Shown piece by piece: positions 10,078 through 18,819 of a stretch of 64,000 nucleotides of DNA. Under the pieces are notes generated by a model that was not told the origin of the DNA, did no database searches, and saw only the letters and a program-made list of their open reading frames with translations. A program made the position numbers and the translations under genes. The number at the start of each line of letters is the position of its first letter. The stretch's first letter is position 1. The stretch comes from Streptomyces sp. Ru73. Lineage in GTDB: Bacteria > Actinomycetota > Actinomycetes > Streptomycetales > Streptomycetaceae. The stretch covers positions 1-64,000 of the forward strand of contig NZ_PQSQ01000033.1 of NCBI RefSeq assembly GCF_002920575.1. The letters run 5' to 3'.

Positions 10078-10149
10078 AGCGGGTGACAGGGATTGCACAC
10101 TGCGCCTCCCCCTTGGAAAGGGGGCGCTCTACTACTGAGCTACACCCGC
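10078..10149 (-). tRNA. tRNA-Gly (anticodon TCC) with atypical D- and T-loops
   Basis: Acceptor GCGGGTG/CACCCGC and anticodon loop TTTCCAA in a CCCCC/GGGGG stem give anticodon TCC. The D-loop is AGTAGTA, one base short and without the canonical GG. The T-arm reads GTGCAATC where GTTCRANY is expected, so position 55 is G instead of T, and the T-stem has a bulge or mismatch. These are the two partners of the D-loop/T-loop kissing contact, and both are altered. No encoded CCA. It may decode GGA or may serve tRNA-dependent glycine transfer to peptidoglycan (see findings). Confidence 0.9.
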
Positions 10150-10344
10150 GTGACTCCTCGGGGCCCGGCCTTTCGGCCTCGCCCCTCGGCGTGCTCCAGA
10201 CTTTAGCTGATCAAGGGGGGTGCCGCGCAAGTCCGGTGCCCACGGGGGTTCCGGCGCCGCCGGCGGAACCGGGCGGCGACGGTCCCGGGACGGCCGCGGC
10301 CGCCGGCTCCGCGGGGGAGGCGGCGGCCGCGGGCCCCTCGGCCG

Positions 10345-10665
10345 TCAGCTGTTGGCGGCCTCGAACGCCTCGTAGACCTTCTTCGGGATGCGGCCCCGCG
10401 GCGGCACCTCCATCTGGTGCGAGCGGGCCCAGGCCCGGACCGCGGCGGGGTCGGCGGCCACCGGGGTGTGCCGGTAGGCCTTGCCGGACTTCGCACGCTT
10501 GCGGCCGGCCTCGACGTACGGTGCGAGCACCTCACGGAGTTTCTTCGCATTGGCGGGATTGACGTCGATCTCGTACGTCTTCCCGTCCAATCCGAAGGTG
10601 ACCGTCTCTGCGGCTTCTCCGCCGTCGATGTCATCGGAGAGCGTGACCACTACGCGCTGCGCCAC
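10345..10665 (-). CDS. lsrL: Lsr2-family nucleoid-associated protein (probably the LsrL paralogue)
   Basis: 106 residues, matching the H-NS-like Lsr2 family. An N-terminal beta-rich dimerisation domain (VVVTLSDDIDGGEAAETVTFGLDG) is followed by a C-terminal DNA-binding domain. That domain has IREW-like helices (VRAWARSHQMEVPPRGRIPKKVYEAF), where PPRGRIP replaces the usual RGR AT-hook-like loop. Lsr2 proteins bind AT-rich DNA and silence acquired and specialised-metabolism genes. Position next to purSQL suggests the LsrL paralogue rather than Lsr2 itself; this rests on recalled synteny. GTG 10665 has AAAGGA nine bases upstream. An inverted repeat lies in its leader. Confidence 0.88.
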   Translation of the reverse strand: MAQRVVVTLSDDIDGGEAAETVTFGLDGKTYEIDVNPANAKKLREVLAPYVEAGRKRAKSGKAYRHTPVAADPAAVRAWARSHQMEVPPRGRIPKKVYEAFEAANS

Positions 10666-10682
10666 GGATATCGGTCCTTTCG

Positions 10683-10718
10683 TGCAGCATCTCGGTGCTG
10701 ACATGGGGAGATGCTGCA
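10683..10718 (-). promoter_or_regulatory. Inverted repeat in the lsr2-like leader
   Basis: TGCAGCATCTC (10683-10693) and GAGATGCTGCA (10708-10718) form a perfect 11-bp inverted repeat with a 14-base spacer, 18-53 bases before the lsr2-like start codon. It could be an operator or an RNA hairpin controlling translation. Behind it the DNA is AT-rich, which would suit autoregulation by an Lsr2 protein. Confidence 0.5.
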
Positions 10719-10995
10719 GATCCGGATGTCAGGGATCAATGCTTTTTCATTTGTACAGCGATGGGCAATGCATTGGGAAGCCCAGTTAATTTCCTCAGCG
10801 TGTCATCGCGCAATCCGGACTGCAGACCTTTTCGAGGATTTTTCCCGGGTGTTCACAACGGCCGATACCTGAACGTGATCGCGTGCGTACAGTTCTATGC
10901 GCGTAGATTTTTCGGCAAGGTACTGTGAAGGAACCGAGTCGGGGTCCGGGGTGTCCCCGGATAAACCCAGCCGCACCACACAACCGGGAGTGCCA

Positions 10996-11255
10996 GTGGC
11001 ACGCGTCGTAGTCGACGTCATGCTCAAGCCCGAGATCCTCGACCCGCAGGGACAGGCGGTGCAGCGTGCACTGCCGCGTCTGGGCTTCGAGGGCATCTCG
11101 GATGTACGTCAGGGCAAGCGTTTCGAGCTTGAGGTGGAGGGCCCGGTCGACGAGGCCGCCCTCGCCCGCATCCACGAGATGGCCGAGACCTTCCTCGCCA
11201 ACACCGTCATCGAAGACTTCGTCGTACGGGTCGACGAGCCCGCCGGAGCCGGCTC

Positions 11256-11259
<4 letters not shown>
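10996..11259 (+). CDS. purS: Phosphoribosylformylglycinamidine synthase subunit PurS
   Basis: 87 residues, a normal length for PurS. PurS bridges PurQ and PurL in the FGAM synthase complex that converts FGAR and glutamine into FGAM. It shows the family's [17 protein letters not shown] start and LPRLGF(E)GI segment. GTG with GGGAG five bases upstream. It is the first gene of a tight purSQL operon: its stop overlaps the purQ start by four bases (ATGA), so the two are translationally coupled. Confidence 0.96.
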
Positions 11260-11932
<673 letters not shown>

Positions 11933-11936
<4 letters not shown>

Positions 11937-14182
11937 CGCTGGACACGGTCAAGCACGCGGCCGAGACCCCGGACACCGACCAGCCGTGGGCCGAACTCGG
12001 CCTGAAGCAGGAGGAGTACGAGCGCGTCCGCGAGATCCTCGGCCGCCGCCCGACCGGCGCCGAGCTCGCGATGTACTCGGTCATGTGGTCCGAGCACTGC
12101 TCGTACAAGAGCAGCAAGGTCCACCTCCGCCAGTTCGGTGAGAAGGCGCCGGAGACCGACGCGCTGCTCGTCGGCATCGGCGAGAACGCCGGCGTCGTGG
12201 ACGTCGGCAACGGCTACGCGGTCACCTTCAAGGTCGAGTCGCACAACCACCCGTCGTACGTCGAGCCGTACCAGGGCGCCGCGACCGGCGTCGGCGGCAT
12301 CGTCCGCGACATCATCGCGATGGGCGCCCGCCCGGTCGCCGTGGTCGACCCGCTGCGCTTCGGCGCGGCCGACCACCCCGACACCAAGCGCGTCCTGCCG
12401 GGCGTGGTCGCGGGCATCGGCGGCTACGGCAACTGCCTGGGCCTGCCCAACATCGGCGGCGAGGTCGTCTTCGACTCCTGCTACCAGGGCAACCCGCTGG
12501 TCAACGCCGGTGCCATCGGCGTGATGAAGCACGAGGACATCCACCTCGCCAAGGCTTCGGGCGCCGGCAACAAGGTCATCCTGTACGGCGCCCGGACCGG
12601 CGGCGACGGCATCGGCGGCGCCTCGATCCTGGCCTCGGAGACCTTCGACGACAGCAAGCCGTCGAAGCGCCCGGCCGTCCAGGTCGGCGACCCCTTCCAG
12701 GAGAAGCTGCTCATCGAGTGCACCCTGGAGGCGTTCGCCGAGAAGCTGGTCGTCGGCATCCAGGACCTCGGCGCCGCCGGTCTGTCCTGCGCCACGTCCG
12801 AGCTGGCCTCGAACGGCTCCGGCGGCATGCGCGTCGAGCTGGACGACGTGCCGCTGCGCGACTCCACGCTCTCGCCCGAGGAAATCCTCATGAGCGAGTC
12901 GCAGGAGCGCATGTGCGCGGTGGTCGAGCCGGAGAAGGTCGACCGCTTCCTGGAGATCTGCGAGAAGTGGGACGTGACCGCCACCGTCATCGGTGAGGTC
13001 ACCGACGGCGACCGGCTGGAGATCTTCTGGCACGGCGAGAAGATCGTCGACGTCGACCCGCGCACGGTGGCCCACGAGGGCCCGGTGTACGAGCGTCCGT
13101 ACGCGCGTCCCGAGTGGCAGGACACCCTGCAGGCCGACGACGCCGCGAAGCTGGCCCGCCCGGCCAACGGCGACGAGCTGCGCGAGCAGGTCCTGAAGCT
13201 GGTGGCGCACCCGAACCAGGCCTCCAAGTCCTGGATCACCTCCCAGTACGACCACTTCGTGCAGGGCAACACCGTGCTGGCCAGCCCGGAGGACTCCGGG
13301 ATGATCCGCATCGACGAGGAGTCGGGCCTGGGCGTGGCCATCGCCACGGACGGCAACGGCCGCTTCGCGAAGCTGGACCCGTACCACGGTGCGCAGCTGG
13401 CGCTCGCCGAGTCGTACCGGAACGTGGCCGCGACCGGCGCCAAGCCGCTCGCCGTCTCGGACTGCCTGAACTTCGGCTCGCCCGAGGATCCGGCCGTCAT
13501 GTGGCAGTTCGCCGAGGCCATCCGCGGTCTCGCGGACGGCTGCCGGCAGCTGGGTACGCCGGTCACCGGCGGCAACGTCTCGCTCTACAACCAGACGGGC
13601 GAGGCCGCCATCCACCCGACGCCGGTCGTCGCCGTCCTCGGCGTGATCGACGACGTGGCCCGCCGGACGCCGGTCGCCTTCGCGGAGGAGGGCCAGCTCC
13701 TCTACCTGCTCGGCGACACCCGCGACGAGCTGAGCGGCTCGGCCTGGGCCCAGGTCGTCCACGACCACCTCGGCGGGCTGCCGCCGCAGGTGGACCTGGA
13801 GCGCGAGCGGCTGCTCGCCGAGATCCTGATCTCGGCGTCCCGCGACGGCATGATCGACGCGGCGCACGACCTGTCCGACGGCGGTCTGGTCCAGGCGCTG
13901 GTCGAGTCCTGCCTCAAGGGCGGCAAGGGTGCCCGCATCGTGATCCCCGAGGGCCAGGACCCGTTCGTCACGCTGTTCTCGGAGTCCGCCGGCCGTGCGG
14001 TCGTCTCGGTCCCGCGCAGCGAGGAGCTCCGCTTCACCGACATGTGCGGTGCGCGCGGCCTCCCGGCGACCCGTATCGGCGTCGTCGACGGTGACGAGCT
14101 GGACGTGCAGGGCCAGTTCAGCATCGCGCTGAGCGAGCTGCGCACGGCGCACGAGGGCACGATCCCGGGCATCTTCGCCTGA
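11933..14182 (+). CDS. purL: FGAM synthase synthetase subunit PurL (small type)
   Basis: 749 residues, the size of the small-type PurL that works with separate PurS and PurQ. It shows the [12 protein letters not shown] motif, then the first AIRS-like domain ([20 protein letters not shown]) and a second AIRS-like half ([24 protein letters not shown]). Last gene of purSQL; a strong hairpin terminator follows 23 bases after the stop. Confidence 0.98.
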
Positions 14183-14205
14183 TCGTCCGCGCCTGAACGG
14201 CGGTA

Positions 14206-14240
14206 CCGCGGCCCCACCGGTGTCTCCGGTGGGGCCGCGG
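14206..14240 (+). terminator. Terminator of purSQL
   Basis: A perfect 15-bp stem (14206-14220 with 14226-14240) around a TGTCT loop, 23 bases behind the purL stop. A short imperfect duplication (GGTCGG.GCGCGGCCCG, twice) follows up to about 14288. Confidence 0.8.
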
Positions 14241-14332
14241 CGCGTTGCGGTCGGCGCGCGGCCCGTTGGGGTCGGTGCGCGGCCCGCAAAACGGTGTGGG
14301 CGGCCCGTACGGCGTGCCTTAGGCTCGCGCTC

Positions 14333-15124
14333 ATGTCTCCCGCGAAGAAGCGCCCGCGCAGTTACGACTCCGCCAAGATCCGTGCCGCGGTGACCGCACA
14401 GCTCGGCCACGTACAGGACGCCGTGCACGCGCTGGCGCCCGAGGACATGGCACGCCCGACCCGGCTCGGCGACTGGACCGTGCGGGAGCTGGTCGCGCAC
14501 TTCGCCATGGCGGTCGAGCACATCCCCGCCGGGCTGGAGCGGCCGGCGGCGGCGAAGCAGGAAGTGGTGCTCGCCGAGTGGCCGTTCGCGCCCGCCGTTT
14601 ACGCCGCCTCCGTCGACGAGTACGTACGGAAGTCGGCGGCCGAGCACGACCCGGTCGCGCTGCTGGACCGGGCGGCCGAGCGGTACGCGGCGCTGGTGCC
14701 CGGCGCCTCCGACGACCGGCTGATGGCGGTCAGGCCCGGGGCGATGCGGCTGGGCGACCTGCTGGTGACCCGCTGCCTGGAACTGGTCGTGCACGGCGAC
14801 GACCTCGCCGCCGCCACGGGCAAGGAGATCCCGTTCGACCGGCAGGCGCTGGCCGCCACGACGCGGCTTCTCGCCGACTCGCTGGCCACGAAGGCACCGG
14901 GCGGCTCGGTGGAGGTGCGGGTGCCGCCCTTCGCGGTCGTGCAGTGCGTCGAGGGGCCCCGGCACACCCGCGGCACCCCGCCGAACGTCGTGGAGACGGA
15001 CCCGCTGACCTGGATCCGGCTGGCCACCGGCCGTGCGGAGTGGACGGCGGCGCTGGCGGACGCGGCGGTCAGCGCGAGCGGCGAGCGCGCTGACCTCGGC
15101 CCGTACCTGCCGGTGCTGTCCTGA
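14333..15124 (+). CDS. Maleylpyruvate-isomerase-like (DinB/MDMPI) family protein
   Basis: 263 residues. The N-terminal half (residues about 15-160) fits the mycothiol-dependent DinB-like four-helix domain: TRLGDWTVRELVAHFAMAVEH, and LVTRCLELVVHGDDLA carrying the metal-type histidines. The C-terminal part (about 190-255) resembles the SCP2-like tail, TDPLTWIRLATGRAEW. Streptomyces use mycothiol, so a mycothiol S-transferase or isomerase role is plausible, but the substrate is unknown. Start ATG 14333 gives the usual beginning of the family; there is no clear ribosome site and transcripts may be leaderless. Confidence 0.8.
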   Translation: MSPAKKRPRSYDSAKIRAAVTAQLGHVQDAVHALAPEDMARPTRLGDWTVRELVAHFAMAVEHIPAGLERPAAAKQEVVLAEWPFAPAVYAASVDEYVRKSAAEHDPVALLDRAAERYAALVPGASDDRLMAVRPGAMRLGDLLVTRCLELVVHGDDLAAATGKEIPFDRQALAATTRLLADSLATKAPGGSVEVRVPPFAVVQCVEGPRHTRGTPPNVVETDPLTWIRLATGRAEWTAALADAAVSASGERADLGPYLPVLS

Positions 15125-15188
15125 CGCGTACGGCCCGCCCGCCGGGCCGTACGGCTCAGTAACGACTCTTTGCTGCAGGAAAGTGGCG

Positions 15189-15247
15189 GCCGTGCGTGCG
15201 GCGGCAGACCGGGAGGAACCCGGTAAATGCCGCGCACGGCCCCCGCC
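15189..15247 (+). ncRNA. Candidate structured RNA (nested stem) between the MDMPI gene and purF
   Basis: An outer stem pairs GGCCGTGCG.GCGGC with GCCGCGCACGGCC. Inside it ACCGGG-AGGAA-CCCGGT forms a second perfect hairpin, and GGCAG and AAAT make an internal loop. It matches no riboswitch class I can name. No U-tract follows, so a plain terminator is less likely. Confidence 0.35.
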
Positions 15248-15447
15248 CCGTGCGCCGTGGCCGGGAAGTGACGCTTCTCACCCCTTGTAAGGAAGGGATC
15301 AAGGAACCGCGGGGCGTCCGGAGGGCTCCGCATGGTGCCTTCGGGGGTGCTCACCCCCCAGGAATGGCGGGTCCACGCAGCCCCGCACGGCTTCAGTGAT
15401 CAGGCGTTCACGTCAAGCACACGCCCGGGCTCCGCGACCATCCCCGG

Positions 15448-15477
15448 TTCGGATGAATCCCGTACCTGCCCTAGACT
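15448..15477 (+). promoter_or_regulatory. purF promoter, apparently leaderless
   Basis: TTCGGA (15448-15453), an 18-base spacer and TAGACT (15472-15477) fit a vegetative sigma promoter. The GTG start codon of purF begins only eight bases after the -10 box, and no Shine-Dalgarno sequence is present, so the mRNA probably starts at or next to the start codon. Confidence 0.6.
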
Positions 15478-15484
15478 TCTTGAT

Positions 15485-17041
15485 GTGCGTGGTGACGGAC
15501 GACTCAACCACGACCTGCTCCCCGGTGAGAAGGGTCCCCAGGACGCCTGCGGCGTCTTTGGTGTCTGGGCCCCGGGAGAAGAGGTCGCCAAACTCACCTA
15601 CTTCGGGCTGTACGCGCTGCAGCACCGTGGACAGGAGTCTGCGGGCATCGCAGTGAGCAACGGCTCACAGATCCTGGTCTTCAAGGACATGGGTCTCGTC
15701 TCGCAGGTCTTCGACGAGACTTCCCTCGGCTCTCTCCAGGGCCACATCGCCGTGGGCCATGCCCGCTACTCCACCACCGGTGCGTCCGTGTGGGAGAACG
15801 CCCAGCCGACCTTCCGTGCCACCGCGCACGGCTCGATCGCGCTGGGCCACAACGGCAACCTGGTGAACACCGCCGAACTGGCCGAACTGGTTGCCGACCT
15901 GCCCCGCGAGGGCGGCCGGGCCACCCAGGTCGCGGCCACCAACGACACCGACCTGGTGACGGCGCTGCTGGCCGGCCAGGTCGACGAGGACGGCAAGCCG
16001 CTGACCGTCGAGGAGGCCGCGCCGCGCGTCCTGCCGAAGGTCAAGGGCGCCTTCTCGCTGTGCTTCATGGACGAGCACACCCTGTACGCCGCTCGTGACC
16101 CGCAGGGCATCCGCCCGCTGGTCCTCGGCCGCCTGGAGCGCGGCTGGGTGGTCGCCTCCGAGACCGCTGCGCTGGACATCTGCGGCGCCAGCTTCATCCG
16201 GGAGATCGAGCCCGGTGAGATGGTCGCCATCGACGAGGACGGCCTGCGGACGACCCGGTTCGCCGAGGCCCGCCCCAAGGGCTGCGTCTTCGAGTACGTC
16301 TACCTGGCGCGCCCCGACACCGACATCGCGGGCCGGAACGTCTACCTCTCCCGCGTGGAGATGGGCCGCAAGCTGGCCGCCGAGGCCCCGGCCGACGCGG
16401 ACCTGGTGATAGCGACGCCGGAGTCCGGCACGCCGGCCGCGGTCGGCTACGCCGAGGCCAGCGGCATCCCCTTCGGCTCCGGACTGGTCAAGAACTCCTA
16501 CGTCGGCCGGACCTTCATCCAGCCGTCGCAGACCATCCGCCAGCTGGGCATCCGCCTGAAGCTCAACCCGCTCAAGGAAGTCATCCGCGGCAAGCGCCTG
16601 GTGGTCGTCGACGACTCGATCGTCCGCGGCAACACCCAGCGCGCCCTGGTGCGCATGCTCCGCGAGGCCGGCGCCGCCGAGGTCCACGTCCGGATCTCCT
16701 CGCCGCCGATCAAGTGGCCGTGCTTCTTCGGCATCGACTTCGCGACCCGCGCCGAGCTGATCGCCAACGGTCTCTCGGTCGAGGAGATCGGCAAGTCGCT
16801 GGGCGCCGATTCGCTCGCGTACATTTCCATCGACGCCATGGTCGAGGCGACGACGATCGCCAAGCCGAACCTGTGCCGCGCCTGCTTCGACGGCGAGTAC
16901 CCGATGGACCTGCCGGACCCGGAGCTGCTGGGCAAGCACCTGCTGGAGTCGGAGACCGAGGGCCGGGCGACGTCCGACGTGGACGGCGTCCAGACGCTCA
17001 CCGCCGGGGTCGGCGGCGCCGACGCGCTGCGTCGCCCGTAG
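15485..17041 (+). CDS. purF: Amidophosphoribosyltransferase
   Basis: 518 residues. It makes 5-phosphoribosylamine from PRPP and glutamine, the committed step of purine synthesis. Class II amidotransferase: the nucleophile is Cys22 in DACGVFGV, exposed after removal of a 21-residue propeptide, which is typical of the Fe-S type of PurF. The PRPP motif VVVDDSIVRGNT lies near residue 375. Cysteines in KGCVFEY, KWPCFFGID and LCRACFDG match the four ligands of the [4Fe-4S] cluster in the Bacillus-type enzyme, which makes it oxygen-sensitive. GTG start directly behind the promoter. purM follows after 33 bases, probably co-transcribed. Confidence 0.97.
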   Translation: MRGDGRLNHDLLPGEKGPQDACGVFGVWAPGEEVAKLTYFGLYALQHRGQESAGIAVSNGSQILVFKDMGLVSQVFDETSLGSLQGHIAVGHARYSTTGASVWENAQPTFRATAHGSIALGHNGNLVNTAELAELVADLPREGGRATQVAATNDTDLVTALLAGQVDEDGKPLTVEEAAPRVLPKVKGAFSLCFMDEHTLYAARDPQGIRPLVLGRLERGWVVASETAALDICGASFIREIEPGEMVAIDEDGLRTTRFAEARPKGCVFEYVYLARPDTDIAGRNVYLSRVEMGRKLAAEAPADADLVIATPESGTPAAVGYAEASGIPFGSGLVKNSYVGRTFIQPSQTIRQLGIRLKLNPLKEVIRGKRLVVVDDSIVRGNTQRALVRMLREAGAAEVHVRISSPPIKWPCFFGIDFATRAELIANGLSVEEIGKSLGADSLAYISIDAMVEATTIAKPNLCRACFDGEYPMDLPDPELLGKHLLESETEGRATSDVDGVQTLTAGVGGADALRRP

Positions 17042-17074
17042 AACCCCTGCAAGACGACACGAAAGCTCTCAGCC

Positions 17075-18148
17075 ATGTCTGCTGAATCTCCTGCCGGTGC
17101 CAGCTACGCGAGTGCGGGCGTCGACATCGAAGCGGGCGACCGCGCCGTCGACCTCATGAAGAAGTGGGTGAAGAAGGCCACCCGTCCCGAGGTCGTGGGC
17201 GGGCTCGGCGGCTTCGCCGGCCTCTTCGACGCCTCGGCACTCAAGCGGTACGAGCGCCCGCTGCTCGCCTCCGCCACCGACGGCGTGGGCACCAAGGTCG
17301 ACATCGCCCGCAAGATGGGCGTGTACGACACGATCGGCCACGACCTGGTCGGCATGGTCGTGGACGACCTGGTCGTCTGCGGTGCCGAGCCGCTGTTCAT
17401 GACCGACTACATCTGCGTCGGCAAGGTCTACCCCGAGCGGGTGGCGGCCATCGTGAAGGGCATCGCCGAGGGCTGTGTGCTGGCCGGCTGCGCGCTCGTC
17501 GGCGGCGAGACCGCGGAGCACCCGGGCCTGCTCGGCGAGGACGACTTCGACGTCGCCGGGGCCGGCACGGGCGTGGTCGAGGCCGACCGCGTGCTGGGCG
17601 CGGATCGCATCCGTAAGGGTGACGTGGTGATCGCCATGGAGTCCTCCGGTCTTCACTCGAACGGGTACTCGCTCGTTCGCCACGTGCTCTTCGACCGGGC
17701 CGGCATGGCGCTCGACCAGGAGGTGGCGGAGTTCGGCCGCACCCTGGGCGAGGAGCTGCTGGAGCCCACCAGGATCTACTCCCTGGACTGCCTGGCGCTC
17801 ACCCGCACCACCGATGTGCACGCCTTCTCGCACATCACCGGCGGCGGCCTCGCGAACAACCTCGCGCGGGTCATCCCGGACGGGCTGCACGCCACCGTCG
17901 ACCGCTCCACCTGGACCCCCGGCGCGGTCTTCGACCTGGTCGGCAAGGCCGGCTCGGTGGAGCGCCTGGAGCTGGAGAAGACGCTGAACATGGGCGTCGG
18001 CATGATGGCCGTCGTGCCCCAGGAGTCGGCGGACGTGGCGCTGGCCACCCTCGCGGACCGCGGGCTGGAGGCCTGGGTCAGCGGGGAGATCGTGGAGCGC
18101 GGCGATCATGCCGAGGCCGTGGCCCTGACCGGTGACTACGCGAGCTGA
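17075..18148 (+). CDS. purM: Phosphoribosylformylglycinamidine cyclo-ligase (AIR synthetase)
   Basis: 357 residues, a standard length. It closes the imidazole ring of FGAM with ATP to give AIR. Family landmarks: SYASAGVDIEAGDRAVDLMK, LLASATDGVGTKVDIA, GCALVGGETAEHPG, ITGGGLANNLARV. ATG start 33 bases behind purF in the same direction. A strong hairpin shared with the convergent DUF3073 gene follows. Confidence 0.98.
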   Translation: MSAESPAGASYASAGVDIEAGDRAVDLMKKWVKKATRPEVVGGLGGFAGLFDASALKRYERPLLASATDGVGTKVDIARKMGVYDTIGHDLVGMVVDDLVVCGAEPLFMTDYICVGKVYPERVAAIVKGIAEGCVLAGCALVGGETAEHPGLLGEDDFDVAGAGTGVVEADRVLGADRIRKGDVVIAMESSGLHSNGYSLVRHVLFDRAGMALDQEVAEFGRTLGEELLEPTRIYSLDCLALTRTTDVHAFSHITGGGLANNLARVIPDGLHATVDRSTWTPGAVFDLVGKAGSVERLELEKTLNMGVGMMAVVPQESADVALATLADRGLEAWVSGEIVERGDHAEAVALTGDYAS

Positions 18149-18178
18149 CGCGAGCCCCCTCCCGCAGGGCAGCACAGA

Positions 18179-18208
18179 ACCCGGTCCGGGCGAAGCGCCG
18201 GACCGGGT
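18179..18208. terminator. Terminator between purM and DUF3073 gene
   Basis: An 11-bp perfect stem (ACCCGGTCCGG with its complement) around GCGAAGCG. It lies in the convergent gap and can serve both genes. Confidence 0.8.
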
Positions 18209-18247
18209 CCGTGATGCTGCTGTTGCTGCCTTGAACGCGCGGCGGCG

Positions 18248-18496
18248 TCAGGCGCGACGACGCTGGTCGGACGAGTCGCCCTCGTCCTCCTCATCGTCAT
18301 CGTTGTTGTACAGGTCGGCGTACCGTGCGTACGGGTCGTCGTCCTCGTCATCCTCGAACGGCTCACCGTTCGGCGGCTGCTGTGCCGGCGTTGCACCCAG
18401 CTCTTCGGCCAGGCGTGAGAGATCAGTCCCACCGCTGTTGTACTTCAGCTGGCGGGCGACCTTCGTCTGCTTGGCCTTGGCCCGGCCGCGCCCCAT
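18248..18496 (-). CDS. DUF3073 small acidic protein
   Basis: 82 residues. The basic N-terminus (MGRGRAKAKQTKVARQLKY) is followed by YNSGGTDLSRLAEELG and then a strongly acidic Asp/Glu stretch. This is the hallmark of DUF3073, an actinobacterial family of unknown function. GGGGG ribosome site eight bases before the ATG. Charge segregation suggests a nucleic-acid or ribosome partner, but that is inference. Confidence 0.9.
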   Translation of the reverse strand: MGRGRAKAKQTKVARQLKYNSGGTDLSRLAEELGATPAQQPPNGEPFEDDEDDDPYARYADLYNNDDDEEDEGDSSDQRRRA

Positions 18497-18819
18497 GGCT
18501 CGACCCCCTCAACGACGGGGCTCGACGGCCCCAGAGTCTTGACACGCGTTCATGATTCAGAGCGGACTCTCGACGGAGAGTCCGGCCCGTAGGGCTTTAA
18601 CGGTACCTGCTTCCGCGGCCATACGGTACGTCGCCCGCACCACCGGCCGCCCGGCATGACTCGCGGGACGCCCCGTACCCGCTGGTCAGCTGCGATTTTA
18701 ACGTGTCGCTTCCGGCGACCCGCCGGTGGGTGGTGAGGGATGTCTCCTTCACCAGCCACCGAGCGTGTCGCTGTAGGAACCCCACGGTCACCGAGGGGGT
18801 CCCGCCGGGGTGGCGGAGA
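18497..18819. other. Intergenic region with 8-bp hairpin
   Basis: 323 bases between vdh and the DUF3073 gene, both on the minus strand. A GGACTCTC-GACG-GAGAGTCC hairpin at 18564-18583 could end vdh transcription. The rest shows no supported gene and should contain the DUF3073 promoter. Confidence 0.5.

Larger units (their letters stand above)
15125..15484. other. Leader region of purF with nested hairpins
   Basis: 360 bases without a gene. It holds a two-layer hairpin at about 15189-15247, a GGGGGT/ACCCCC hairpin near 15345-15358 and, at the end, the purF promoter. If that promoter is the only one, the hairpins lie upstream of the transcript and may belong to the 3' end of the preceding gene instead. 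Confidence 0.5.

Noticed and set aside
15189..15247. Cobalamin, SAM or guanidine riboswitch before purF
   Set aside because: Individual words are similar, but none of the conserved cores I know for these classes is present, so only an unnamed structured element is reported.
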